Positions 1 through 6,676 of a stretch of 8,195 nucleotides of DNA are shown here, in pieces. The stretch is from an archaeon (GTDB taxonomy: Archaea > Hydrothermarchaeota > Hydrothermarchaeia > JALTZZ01 > JALUTC01), in NCBI GenBank assembly GCA_027051265.1, contig JALTZH010000247.1, positions 1 to 8,195 on the forward strand. Direction: 5' to 3'. Numbering within the stretch: the first letter of the stretch is position 1; the number at the start of each line of letters is the position of its first letter. The position numbers and the translations under genes were made by a program. The notes beneath the pieces are model-generated. The model worked only from the letters and a program-made list of their open reading frames with translations, ran no database searches and was not told the origin of the DNA.

Positions 1-120
1 GATATAGATATAAACATATTTGAAGAAGAAAATATGCTGGCTATTAAATATATATGTAAAAATGAAGAAGAAGCTAAAGAAATATTTACGAGCTTAAAAT
101 CAATCTTCTTTCAATACTAA
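1..120 (+). CDS. C-terminal fragment of an unidentified protein
   Basis: Frame 1 is open from the first base to a TAA at 118-120, giving 39 residues of a gene that begins outside the window. The fragment has an acidic stretch (EEE near residues 8-10), a short hydrophobic strand (LAIKYIC), then a charged probable helix (EEEAKEIFTSLKSIF). This strand-then-helix ending is loosely reminiscent of small archaeal proteins such as the KEOPS subunit Pcc1, but no diagnostic motif is present and I do not assign it. Codon use is AT-rich like the neighbours. It converges on the membrane-protein gene on the - strand, with 31 bp between the two stop codons. That it is coding is likely; its identity is unknown. 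Confidence 0.6.
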   Translation, partial: DIDINIFEEENMLAIKYICKNEEEAKEIFTSLKSIFFQY

Positions 121-151
121 TAATTATGAGAATTATATAGTTTAAACGTAG

Positions 152-1360
152 TTATTTCTTCTTAACTCTTACCCTAAGAATTCTCTTCCTAAAAGTTTTC
201 TCAACAACATAAATAGCGTTATCATCTTCTATTTTTTCGTTTGTTTCTGGTATTCTTCCAAATAAGAAGAGAAGATATCCTGCTAGTGTATCATATTCTC
301 CTTTAGGTATCTTTATACCAGTAATTTCCGAAAACTCTTCTATATCAATATTTGCATAAACACTGTATTCCTTTTCTGATATCTTTCTTACTCTTTCTTC
401 TCTCTTTTCAAGCTCATCCTCAATTTCGCCAACTATTTCTTCTATTATATCTTCAAGTGTTACTATGCCTGAGACTTGACCATATTCATCTATAACAATA
501 GCCATATGAATTTTTTTCTCCTGCATTTCTTTTAGTAAATGTGCAATCTTCTTATTTTCTGGAACGAATATTGTCTTTCTAACAACATCTCTAACCTTTT
601 TGTTAAAATTTTGTACCCTGAGAATATCCTTTATATAAACAATGCCAATAATATTATCTATATCTCCATCATATACTGGAAGTCTTGAATAATTTGTTTT
701 AAGCATAAGTTCATATGCATCTCTAACAGTTCTATTCGCTTCTATTGCTGTAACATCAGTTATTGGTATCATTATATCCTTAACGTATTTATCTCCAAAT
801 TTAAATATTGATTTTATAAGTTCTTCTTCACTTTTCTCTATAACACCTAACTTTTCACCTATTTCAACAAGTTGTTTTATTTCATCTTCTGAAACAATTG
901 GGGCTCTTTCTTTAACTTTTCCAACCAGTGGTTTTACGGTATGTACTAGTATATTTACTAAAGGTGAAAATATCATGAATACACCATACACGTATTTATA
1001 AATACGTATAAGAAACATTTCAGGATTTCTTATAGCTAAATTTTTAGGTATTATTTCACATAGATATATTATCAACAAGGTTACTATTAATACGAATAAA
1101 CTCATAATTTTTTCGTTAAAAAATTTAACACCTACATACGTTGCAATTGAGGCTATAAGAATATTTACAACATTATTTGCTACAAGAATACTTATTATAA
1201 CACGATCTTTCTCATTGAGTAGTTTAAATATCCTTTTATCCTTTTCGTTAAAAATTGTTCGAACTCTTATTTCATTGGAAGCGACGATACACGTCTCTGA
1301 AAAAGATAGAAGAAAAGAGTTTAAGAAAAGTAATACCAAAATAAGAATATATTCAAACAT
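152..1360 (-). CDS. CNNM/CorC (HlyC/TlyC)-family membrane protein with CBS pair
   Basis: This 402-residue protein has the full three-part architecture of the CNNM/CorC family. An N-terminal DUF21 membrane domain (about 1-145) has hydrophobic segments near 3-20, 57-80, 87-105 and 123-141, with the family motifs FSET (20-23), ANN (61-63) and CEIIPKNLA (101-109). A CBS pair follows (about 190-315), including MIPITDV, YSRLPVYDGD, IGIVYIKDIL, VIDEYGQVSGIVTLEDIIEEIVGEI. A CorC_HlyC domain ends it (about 325-400). Characterised members act in Mg2+ (sometimes Co2+ or Na+) export or homeostasis, with CBS domains binding nucleotides; the older name hemolysin is misleading. Its ATG directly follows the rps8e TAA with no gap, so the two are almost certainly cotranscribed. 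The substrate cannot be read from sequence. Confidence 0.93.
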   Translation of the reverse strand: MFEYILILVLLFLNSFLLSFSETCIVASNEIRVRTIFNEKDKRIFKLLNEKDRVIISILVANNVVNILIASIATYVGVKFFNEKIMSLFVLIVTLLIIYLCEIIPKNLAIRNPEMFLIRIYKYVYGVFMIFSPLVNILVHTVKPLVGKVKERAPIVSEDEIKQLVEIGEKLGVIEKSEEELIKSIFKFGDKYVKDIMIPITDVTAIEANRTVRDAYELMLKTNYSRLPVYDGDIDNIIGIVYIKDILRVQNFNKKVRDVVRKTIFVPENKKIAHLLKEMQEKKIHMAIVIDEYGQVSGIVTLEDIIEEIVGEIEDELEKREERVRKISEKEYSVYANIDIEEFSEITGIKIPKGEYDTLAGYLLFLFGRIPETNEKIEDDNAIYVVEKTFRKRILRVRVKKK

Positions 1361-1750
1361 TTATTCTTTTTTCTCTTCAATTAGGATCGCGTTGACAACA
1401 CCATCTTGTCCAGGCCTTGAAGTTACGATTGCCTTACCCATTTCTGTCATGATTATTGTTCCTTTAGTTATAATTCCACGCTTTGAGTACTCTCTATTAG
1501 AAGGATTTTCAACAACACTTATAATTTTAACTTTTTTTGTAACGTTTTTATTCTTATCCGTAACATTGGCATAAAGAACTTTAACGGCTCTGACTTTTTC
1601 TCCACCACCTTTTGTTCTTATAATTTTTCTTGTTTCTTCACCCAACTTTGTTTCTGTAGGTTCCCTATGCATTTCATATTTTCTTCTTTTTCTATGAGGT
1701 TTCCTTCTACCACCTGTTATTTTTCTTTTAATTCCAGGCCATATAGCCAT
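1361..1750 (-). CDS. rps8e: Small ribosomal subunit protein S8e (eS8)
   Basis: The 129-residue product matches archaeal S8e in length and order of motifs: MAIWPG at the N-terminus, a very basic segment ([17 protein letters not shown], about 8-25), [10 protein letters not shown] (29-38), a basic linker, [33 protein letters not shown] and the ending [16 protein letters not shown]8e belongs to the 30S subunit in Archaea and Eukarya and is absent from Bacteria, so this gene fixes the domain of the organism. The start is the only ATG fitting the conserved MAIW beginning. It is first in a two-gene - strand operon with the CNNM/CorC protein and diverges from the aminotransferase gene across 29 bp. 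That leaves no space for a leader with a ribosome binding site, so the mRNA is probably leaderless. Confidence 0.97.
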   Translation of the reverse strand: MAIWPGIKRKITGGRRKPHRKRRKYEMHREPTETKLGEETRKIIRTKGGGEKVRAVKVLYANVTDKNKNVTKKVKIISVVENPSNREYSKRGIITKGTIIMTEMGKAIVTSRPGQDGVVNAILIEEKKE

Positions 1751-1758
1751 AAAAGATT
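1748..1758 (+). promoter_or_regulatory. TATA-like box of the argD-like gene
   Basis: CATAAAAGATT begins exactly 32 bp before the aminotransferase ATG. This suits an archaeal TATA box with transcription starting at or next to the start codon. The same CATAAA core lies 32 bp before the ATG of mqnD and of coaD (using 7629). Its CAT is also the complement of the rps8e start codon. Confidence 0.6.
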
Positions 1759-1770
1759 TGAAAATTTTTT

Positions 1771-1782
1771 AATTTTAAAATG
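1771..1782 (-). promoter_or_regulatory. TATA-like box of the rps8e operon
   Basis: On the - strand, CATTTTAAAATT starts 32 bp before the rps8e ATG and contains the AT core TTTTAAAA. It overlaps the start codon of the divergent aminotransferase gene, so the two promoters and the two start codons share bases. The box is less canonical than the CATAAA boxes elsewhere in the window. Confidence 0.45.
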
Positions 1783-2949
1783 ATAGAAGAATTGATAAAA
1801 AAGGAAAAGAAATATCTAGCAAACGTTTATAAAAGATTTAAAGTTGCATTTGTTAGAGGAAAAGGTGCTTATCTATACGACATAAATGGAAAGAAATATC
1901 TAGACTTCCTAGCAGGTATAGCAACAGTAAATCTTGGACATTCAAACGAATATATAGTTAGAAGAATTTGTGAGCAAGCGGAGAAGATTATTCATACATC
2001 AAATTTGTTCTATATAATTCCACAAATTGAATTGGCTGAAATTTTATATAACATAAGTAAAGGCTATAAGAGTTTCTTTTGTAATAGTGGTACCGAAGCT
2101 GTTGAAGCTGCGATAAAATTAGCAAGAAAAGCAACTGGTAAAAAAGAAATAATATCTACTTATAACTCGTTTCATGGTAGAACTCTTGGAGCATTATCAG
2201 CTACGGGTCAAGATGTTTATAGAAAACCTTTTGAACCTTTAGTTCCAAAATTTAAGCACGTGAGATTTAACGATGTCGAAAATATAAAAAAAGCAATCAG
2301 TAAAGATACGGCTGCTATAATACTAGAACCAATCCAGGGAGAAGGAGGAATTATTGTACCGGATGATAATTATTTGAAAGAGGTTAAAGAAATATGTGAA
2401 AAAAATAACGTATTACTAATCTTAGACGAAGTACAAACTGGTATGGGTAGAGTGGGTGAGTTCTTTGCCTATATGCTATACGATGTAGATCCAGATATCT
2501 TTTGTTTAGCAAAAGCATTGGCAAACGGATTTCCAATCGGTGCAATGTTAGCAAGACCTGAAATTATGAACAAATTTGAATACGGAGATCATGCATCAAC
2601 GTTTGGTGGAAATTTTCTCGCATGCATCGCTGCTAAGGCGTCAATCGAGTATATTCTTAAACACAATATATTAAATAATGTAAAAAATATTAGTAAATAT
2701 ATATTTAAAAAATTAGAGGAAATTAAGGATTTAGATATAGTTAAAGAAGTAAGAGGAAGGGGATTAATGATAGGTATAGAACTTAAAGAAAAAATTGGAA
2801 GAGAGATTGTTGAAAAATGTTTGGAACATGGATTAGTAATAGGCGTTGTTCATGATAATGTCCTCAGACTTTTACCTCCATTAATAATAGAAAGAAAACA
2901 TGTTGATTTTGCTATAAACGTACTGAAAAAAATATTGAAGGAATATTAA
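1780..2949 (+). CDS. argD: Acetylornithine (or LysW-amino-adipate semialdehyde) aminotransferase
   Basis: A complete 389-residue class III PLP-dependent aminotransferase of the ArgD/LysJ group. Visible motifs are NSGTEAVEAAIKLAR (102-116, phosphate binding), FHGRTLGALSATG (131-143), LEPIQGEGGI (182-191), LLILDEVQTGMGR (212-224, with D216 contacting the pyridine nitrogen), LAKALANGFPIGA (243-255, with K245 the expected Schiff-base lysine) and STFGGNFLAC (273-282). Family members convert N-acetylglutamate semialdehyde to N-acetylornithine. Many archaeal homologues serve the LysW-linked lysine or ornithine route, sometimes both, and no other arg or lys genes are here to decide. GABA or ornithine aminotransferase is less likely given the length and motifs. 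The gene stands alone behind its own promoter and is followed 43 bp later by dsrE. Confidence 0.9.
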   Translation: MIEELIKKEKKYLANVYKRFKVAFVRGKGAYLYDINGKKYLDFLAGIATVNLGHSNEYIVRRICEQAEKIIHTSNLFYIIPQIELAEILYNISKGYKSFFCNSGTEAVEAAIKLARKATGKKEIISTYNSFHGRTLGALSATGQDVYRKPFEPLVPKFKHVRFNDVENIKKAISKDTAAIILEPIQGEGGIIVPDDNYLKEVKEICEKNNVLLILDEVQTGMGRVGEFFAYMLYDVDPDIFCLAKALANGFPIGAMLARPEIMNKFEYGDHASTFGGNFLACIAAKASIEYILKHNILNNVKNISKYIFKKLEEIKDLDIVKEVRGRGLMIGIELKEKIGREIVEKCLEHGLVIGVVHDNVLRLLPPLIIERKHVDFAINVLKKILKEY

Positions 2950-2953
2950 AAAA

Positions 2954-2983
2954 GTAAAAAAATTTTACGTAAATAAATTTTAC
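2954..2983. promoter_or_regulatory. Two abutting 15-bp palindromic repeats at the dsrE promoter (putative operator)
   Basis: Positions 2954-2968 (GTAAAAAAATTTTAC) and 2969-2983 (GTAAATAAATTTTAC) are direct repeats matching at 14 of 15 bases with no spacer. Each is an inverted repeat with arms GTAAA and TTTAC. They occupy about -39 to -10 relative to the dsrE ATG, where the TATA box (probably the TAAATAAA inside the second copy) and the transcription start should lie. The arrangement fits two stacked sites for a dimeric regulator, but AT-rich sequence makes such symmetry more likely by chance. Confidence 0.45.
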
Positions 2984-2992
2984 TTTAATAAT

Positions 2993-3388
2993 ATGACGGG
3001 AAAATTAGCCATTGTTCTCTTATCTGGTAATGTTGAAAAACTTGCTGCTGGTGCAATTATAGGAGCTATGGCTGCGCAATACGGTATGGATGTTAAAATA
3101 TTCGCTTCGATGAATGCCCTTCTAGCATTTAGAAAAGAAGCATTGGAAAAGAAAGAATTTATAACAGAAGGTGTTGCTGGTAAAGTTATACTTGAAAAAT
3201 CAAAAGAAAGTATTGTAGATATGCTTAAAAAAGCAAAAGAAACTGGAAAAATGAAGATATATGCATGTTCTATGATAATGGACATGATGGGATTAAAAAA
3301 AGAAGATCTCGTAGATATTTTTGACGATGTTGTTGGAGTAGCAACATTTCTCAGTGAAGCTGAAGGATATCAAATTCTAATATTTTAA
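2993..3388 (+). CDS. DsrE-family (DsrE2/DsrE3-like) sulfur-carrier-type protein
   Basis: A small 131-residue DsrE/DsrF/DrsH-like protein. The N-terminus (KLAIVLLSGNVEKLAAGAIIGAMAAQYGMDVKIF) gives the usual first strand and helix of the fold. The core motif KIYACSMIMDMMGLKKEDL (88-106) holds the only cysteine of the protein, Cys92, at the place of the conserved cysteine in the DsrE2/DsrE3 subgroup, and VGVATFL (114-120) follows. Characterised relatives bind or transfer sulfane sulfur or thiosulfonate on that cysteine, often with TusA and Hdr-like complexes; neither lies in this window. The product should be cytoplasmic, although the N-terminus is fairly hydrophobic. Specific function here is inferred only. 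Two tandem palindromes cover the promoter, and a T-rich tract follows the stop. Confidence 0.85.
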   Translation: MTGKLAIVLLSGNVEKLAAGAIIGAMAAQYGMDVKIFASMNALLAFRKEALEKKEFITEGVAGKVILEKSKESIVDMLKKAKETGKMKIYACSMIMDMMGLKKEDLVDIFDDVVGVATFLSEAEGYQILIF

Positions 3389-3393
3389 AAATA

Positions 3394-3414
3394 GTTTATT
3401 TTTTTTAATTTTTT
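3394..3414 (+). terminator. T-rich terminator after dsrE
   Basis: Five bases after the dsrE stop the + strand carries runs of eight and six T within a T/A tract and no clear hairpin, the form expected of archaeal intrinsic termination. It lies between two convergent genes and ends just before the transporter stop codon. Confidence 0.6.
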
Positions 3415-3416
3415 AT

Positions 3417-4640
3417 TTATACTTTAAATAAACCTTTTTTAATTATAAGATAATGTAACAATAATCCTATGAAAAATGCATATGCTAGATTGGATATCAA
3501 TGTTATACCTAACATCGCTAATGCAATGAAGAATTCCTTCTTATCTTTCAAATCCTTAATCATCGTCATAAGTTCAGCTCCAGCAAAAAATAATAACACT
3601 CCTAAAATTGAGAAAGGTATTAACTTAAGGATTTCTACGGAATATTCTCCAAACATTATAGCGATGGCTAAAAATATACTTCCTATTATTATATTGTTTC
3701 CAGCTGTTCTTGCTCCAAATTTATAATGCGCAGCTAAGCCACCAGCTCCGTGACACATTGGCATGCCTTTTAAAATAAACGATGCTATATCTGCTAATCC
3801 TTGGCTTATGGATAAAGATTTATAAGTGACTTTTTTTGCTCTTTCACCAAAGTAGTTCTTTGCTAAATCGTGTTGTGCAATTATCGCATTACCTATTGTC
3901 ATTGGCAACTGTGGTATCACGAGTAAAAACAATGCTGTAAGAAAATCACTAACCGTAAGATTTGTTGACATAAAAATTGGTTCTGGTAAATTTATTCCAA
4001 TATTTATACTTTGAGGTTTTCCAAATATTAAACCTATAATAAACCCCATTATAACTATTATAAGAGCTGCAGGTAACTTTCTATTTTCAAGTAGTATAAA
4101 CGTTATTATCAATGCAATTATTCCTATTAAAAAATAGAGAGAGATACCAAAAAATGAGTATTGGTGGAGATATAATTGAAATTCCGCAACAATATGTTGT
4201 TCTGGTGGTGATAATATAAATCTCAGACCCTGTAAAAATAATGCAGTTCCAACACTTATCTGTACTCCTCTTACAACAGTTTTTGGTACATATTTTCCTA
4301 AAGATATTAAACCTGTTATACCTAAAAACACCAATATCATACCAATTAATAAAGCACTTGCATAAATTATATTCGGAGTTATTACATCATAATTTGCTAT
4401 AGCATATGCACCTATAACTTTCATAGGTTGAACTGGAGTAGGTACTTTAAAATATATTCCAGATAGTATATAGAAAACACCAACCATAAATAACGTACCT
4501 GTTGCTGAAATACCGTTAAGTAATATCATTCCAAGAGCTAGAGGTAATAAAGTACCAAGATCTCCAAGAGAGCCGGATAATTCCATTCGATCAAACTTGT
4601 AATGTTTTCCAATTTTTACCCCATAATATAATTTTATCAT
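3417..4640 (-). CDS. MOT1-family molybdate transporter
   Basis: A 407-residue polytopic membrane protein carrying the hallmark motifs of the MOT1 (SulP-related) molybdate transporters: ELSGSLGDLGTLLPL (20-34), VPTPVQPMKVIGA (66-78), IPQLPMTIGNAI (242-253) and PMCHGAGGLAAHYKFGART (294-312). About ten hydrophobic segments alternate with short loops. There is no C-terminal STAS domain, which is normal for MOT1 and differs from typical SulP sulfate transporters. Known members take up molybdate at the plasma membrane, with sulfate as a possible alternative in poorly studied prokaryotic homologues. The ATG at 4640 places the first conserved motif at residue 20, a typical spacing. The gene stands alone, converging on dsrE. 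Molybdate uptake would serve molybdopterin enzymes encoded elsewhere. Confidence 0.9.
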   Translation of the reverse strand: MIKLYYGVKIGKHYKFDRMELSGSLGDLGTLLPLALGMILLNGISATGTLFMVGVFYILSGIYFKVPTPVQPMKVIGAYAIANYDVITPNIIYASALLIGMILVFLGITGLISLGKYVPKTVVRGVQISVGTALFLQGLRFILSPPEQHIVAEFQLYLHQYSFFGISLYFLIGIIALIITFILLENRKLPAALIIVIMGFIIGLIFGKPQSINIGINLPEPIFMSTNLTVSDFLTALFLLVIPQLPMTIGNAIIAQHDLAKNYFGERAKKVTYKSLSISQGLADIASFILKGMPMCHGAGGLAAHYKFGARTAGNNIIIGSIFLAIAIMFGEYSVEILKLIPFSILGVLLFFAGAELMTMIKDLKDKKEFFIALAMLGITLISNLAYAFFIGLLLHYLIIKKGLFKV

Positions 4641-4660
4641 TTTTTAATTCCTTTATAAAT

Positions 4661-4674
4661 ATTATTTTTTATAA
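4661..4674 (-). promoter_or_regulatory. TATA-like box of the MOT1 transporter gene
   Basis: On the - strand TTATAAAAAATAAT begins 34 bp before the transporter ATG, close to the spacing of the CATAAA boxes elsewhere in the window. A second TATA-like sequence (ATTTATAAAG, 4652-4661) is too close to the start codon to serve the same start. AAGGA, 8 bases before the ATG, could act as a ribosome binding site if transcription starts further upstream. Confidence 0.5.
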
Positions 4675-4728
4675 GGTTTAATATTAAAAAAGTAATAAAA
4701 ATAAAATTTATAATAAATAAAGCATTGT

Positions 4729-4750
4729 ATTAAAAGAAAAATTATTATAA
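4729..4750 (-). terminator. Possible T-rich terminator of the leuA operon
   Basis: On the - strand, about 20-45 bases past the stop of the tRNA-binding gene, lies a T-rich tract with runs of five and four T interrupted by C. No hairpin is evident. It sits in the 131-bp AT-rich gap before the MOT1 gene, which otherwise holds only that gene's promoter. Confidence 0.3.
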
Positions 4751-4771
4751 AATATATAACATTTTTTAATA

Positions 4772-5098
4772 TTAGATGAATTTCTTTACTTCTACAATAC
4801 TACCTTCTTTAACATCATCACTTGGTACCAATAATGCAATATTTTTTCCATCATCTGCAGCCAAAATCATTCCTCTGGATTCTATACCAAAAAATTTAAC
4901 TGGTTTAATATTGGCAACTATTACCACTTTTTTTCCTATGAGTTCTTTCTTATTATAATATTTCTTGATACCAGCAATTATTTCTCTTATAGAAAAACCA
5001 ACATCTACTTTTATCTTATATAGTTTTTTACTTCCTTTAATTTCTTCTACATCTAAAATCTTACCAATAACTAGTACAGGCTCTTCTAACTTTCTCAT
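4772..5098 (-). CDS. Stand-alone tRNA-binding OB-fold protein (MetRS beta-subunit type)
   Basis: This 108-residue protein is a single tRNA_bind (EMAP-II/Arc1p/Trbp111-like) OB-fold domain. Its series of motifs is VIGKILDVEEIKGSKKLYKIKVDVG (10-34), REIIAGIKKYY (38-48), LIGKKVVIVANIKP (53-66), FGIESRGMILAA (70-81) and the ending VKEGSIVEVKKF. The domain occurs as the C-terminal part of methionyl-tRNA synthetase or as a separate beta subunit that aids tRNA binding. An independent structure-binding or chaperone role, as in CsaA or Trbp111, is also possible. Its ATG is 3 bp after the leuA stop, so it is cotranscribed with leuA. The pairing with a leucine-synthesis gene has no obvious functional logic. 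No catalytic MetRS gene is present. Confidence 0.88.
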   Translation of the reverse strand: MRKLEEPVLVIGKILDVEEIKGSKKLYKIKVDVGFSIREIIAGIKKYYNKKELIGKKVVIVANIKPVKFFGIESRGMILAADDGKNIALLVPSDDVKEGSIVEVKKFI

Positions 5099-5101
5099 AA
5101 A

Positions 5102-6637
5102 TTATTTTATACGTTCCCTTATTAAAAATATTCTATTTATTCCTTGAATCATTGCTTCAACACTTGCCATAACTATATCTTCTCTAACCGCTCTACCTAT
5201 CGATTTTATACCTCTCTGATCTTCTAAAATAACGGTAACACTTGCAAGTGCATCACTTCCACCAGAAATTGCTTCAAGTCTATATTCGACAAGTTTTATA
5301 TCTTCAACTTCTTTTATAACTCTTCTTATTGCTTTTATTGCTGCATCTACCGGACCAACACCTGTATCTGATCCTATTAAAGTTCTATCTTTAAACTTTA
5401 TTTTAACACTAGCAGTTGGTATGACTTTATTACCTGTCATAACGGCAAGTTCTTCTAACTCTACAAATCTTTTATCTTCCAATCCTCCTATTAAATCTTC
5501 AACTATTGCCTGCAAATCGGCTTCGGTTACTTTCTTACCTTTATCTCCAAGTTCTTTTACACGATCGACAACTTTTTGTACTTGTTCTTTAGTTAATTCG
5601 TAACCCATTTCTTTCAAAAGTTTTTCCAATCCATGTATACCGGAATGCTTTCCTGCTATAATTCTTCTCTTATGTCCTATCATCTCAGGTTTTACAATTC
5701 CTGGTTCAAATGTTTCTGGCTTCTGTACAACGCCATGCGTATGTATTCCGGATTCATGACTAAATGCATTATCTCCAACAATAGGATAATTCGGCATAAC
5801 CTTAATTCCTGTTAATCTTTCGACAAGTTTTGATGTCTCATAGAGATATTCAGTTCTTATATTTGTTTTTATATTGTAAAGAGAATGTAATATCATTACA
5901 ACCTGTTCTAATGATGCGTTACCTGCTCTTTCTCCTAGTCCATTGATCGTTACTTGAACACCATCAGCTCCAGCAAGTACAGATGCAACAGAGTTCGCAA
6001 CCGCAAGTCCTAGATCATTATGACAATGAACATCTATTGGTATTTTTACATTTTCTCTTATCAATTTAACTATGTTAAACATTTTTTCAGGAGAAGCAAT
6101 TCCTACAGTGTCTGGAATGTTTATTATATCAGCTTTTGATTCTTCCGCTACTTTAAATACGTTTATGAGAAATTCAATATCAGTTCTTGTAGCATCCATT
6201 GCTGAAAATAAGCATTTAACACCATGTTCTTTAACATAGGATACCATCTCAGAAATTATGTTTAAAATTTCTTCTTTGGATTTTTTTATCGTATACTTAA
6301 TCTGTATATCACTTGTTGGTATAAATATATGAACAATATCAACATCACAATCAATTGCAGTATCGATATCTTCCTTTTTGCATCTTGCTAATCCGCAAAT
6401 CTTTGAATTCAATCCAAGCTTCTTTATTACTTTAACGGCTTCTTTCTCTCCTTTAGTTGCTGCAGGAAATCCTGCTTCTATTATATCAACTCCAAGCTTA
6501 TTTAACTGTTTTGCTATTAATACCTTTTGTTCAATGTTTAAGGCAACTCCTGGTGTTTGCTCCCCATCTCTAAGGGTTGTATCAAAAATTCTTACACGAG
6601 ATGGTGGTTTAAATTCAGTGTTGTAAAAAGCAAACAC
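5102..6637 (-). CDS. leuA: 2-isopropylmalate synthase (archaeal LeuA type)
   Basis: The 511-residue protein joins an N-terminal HMGL-like TIM barrel to a C-terminal LeuA dimerisation/regulatory domain (about 390-505). Barrel motifs are FDTTLRDGEQTPGV (18-31; D24 a metal ligand), SAMDATRTD (145-153), NIPDTVG (173-179), HCHNDLGLAVANS (204-216; H204 and H206 metal ligands), NGLGERAGNASLE (232-244), HESGIHTHG (294-302) and GKHSG (329-333). It should condense acetyl-CoA with 2-oxoisovalerate, the first leucine-specific step. As I recall Methanocaldococcus sequences, the CLFSAMDATRT and INIPDTVG segments resemble LeuA more than citramalate synthase, but citramalate or homocitrate synthase stays possible. 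The only usable start in frame is GTG at 6637, since TGA precedes it at 6643-6641. It heads a two-gene operon. Confidence 0.9.
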   Translation of the reverse strand: MFAFYNTEFKPPSRVRIFDTTLRDGEQTPGVALNIEQKVLIAKQLNKLGVDIIEAGFPAATKGEKEAVKVIKKLGLNSKICGLARCKKEDIDTAIDCDVDIVHIFIPTSDIQIKYTIKKSKEEILNIISEMVSYVKEHGVKCLFSAMDATRTDIEFLINVFKVAEESKADIINIPDTVGIASPEKMFNIVKLIRENVKIPIDVHCHNDLGLAVANSVASVLAGADGVQVTINGLGERAGNASLEQVVMILHSLYNIKTNIRTEYLYETSKLVERLTGIKVMPNYPIVGDNAFSHESGIHTHGVVQKPETFEPGIVKPEMIGHKRRIIAGKHSGIHGLEKLLKEMGYELTKEQVQKVVDRVKELGDKGKKVTEADLQAIVEDLIGGLEDKRFVELEELAVMTGNKVIPTASVKIKFKDRTLIGSDTGVGPVDAAIKAIRRVIKEVEDIKLVEYRLEAISGGSDALASVTVILEDQRGIKSIGRAVREDIVMASVEAMIQGINRIFLIRERIK

Positions 6638-6641
6638 CTTT

Positions 6642-6656
6642 CATAAATAATAAAAA
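6642..6656 (+). promoter_or_regulatory. TATA-like box of mqnD
   Basis: CATAAATAATAAAAA begins 32 bp before the mqnD ATG, the same offset as at argD and coaD. This implies transcription starting at or beside the start codon. TTTCATAAA (6639-6647) and TTTATGAAA (6671-6679) form a perfect 9-bp inverted repeat spanning the divergent intergenic region. Confidence 0.6.
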
Positions 6657-6660
6657 ATTT

Positions 6661-6676
6661 AATTAAATATTTTATG
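6661..6676 (-). promoter_or_regulatory. TATA-like box of the leuA operon
   Basis: On the - strand CATAAAATATTTAATT begins at 6676. By the 32-bp rule seen at the other promoters it predicts transcription from about 6644, which is 7 bases upstream of the leuA GTG. An out-of-frame ATG lies exactly at 6644. Confidence 0.5.

Noticed and set aside
3489-3720. Possible split or frameshift in the transporter C-terminal half.
   Set aside because: The - strand frame is continuous through all MOT1 motifs to the stop at 3417, at normal family length.
4641-4771. The 131-bp gap upstream of the MOT1 gene as a possible molybdenum-cofactor riboswitch or small gene.
   Set aside because: It is almost entirely A and T, with no G+C-rich stem structure and no open frame of note. 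Only a TATA-like box and a T-rich tract are visible.
6378-6626. Open frames on the + strand within leuA, and similar ones inside the transporter, tRNA-binding, CNNM and dsrE genes.
   Set aside because: All lie antisense to genes with clear family motifs, have no promoter of their own, and show no recognisable protein features.
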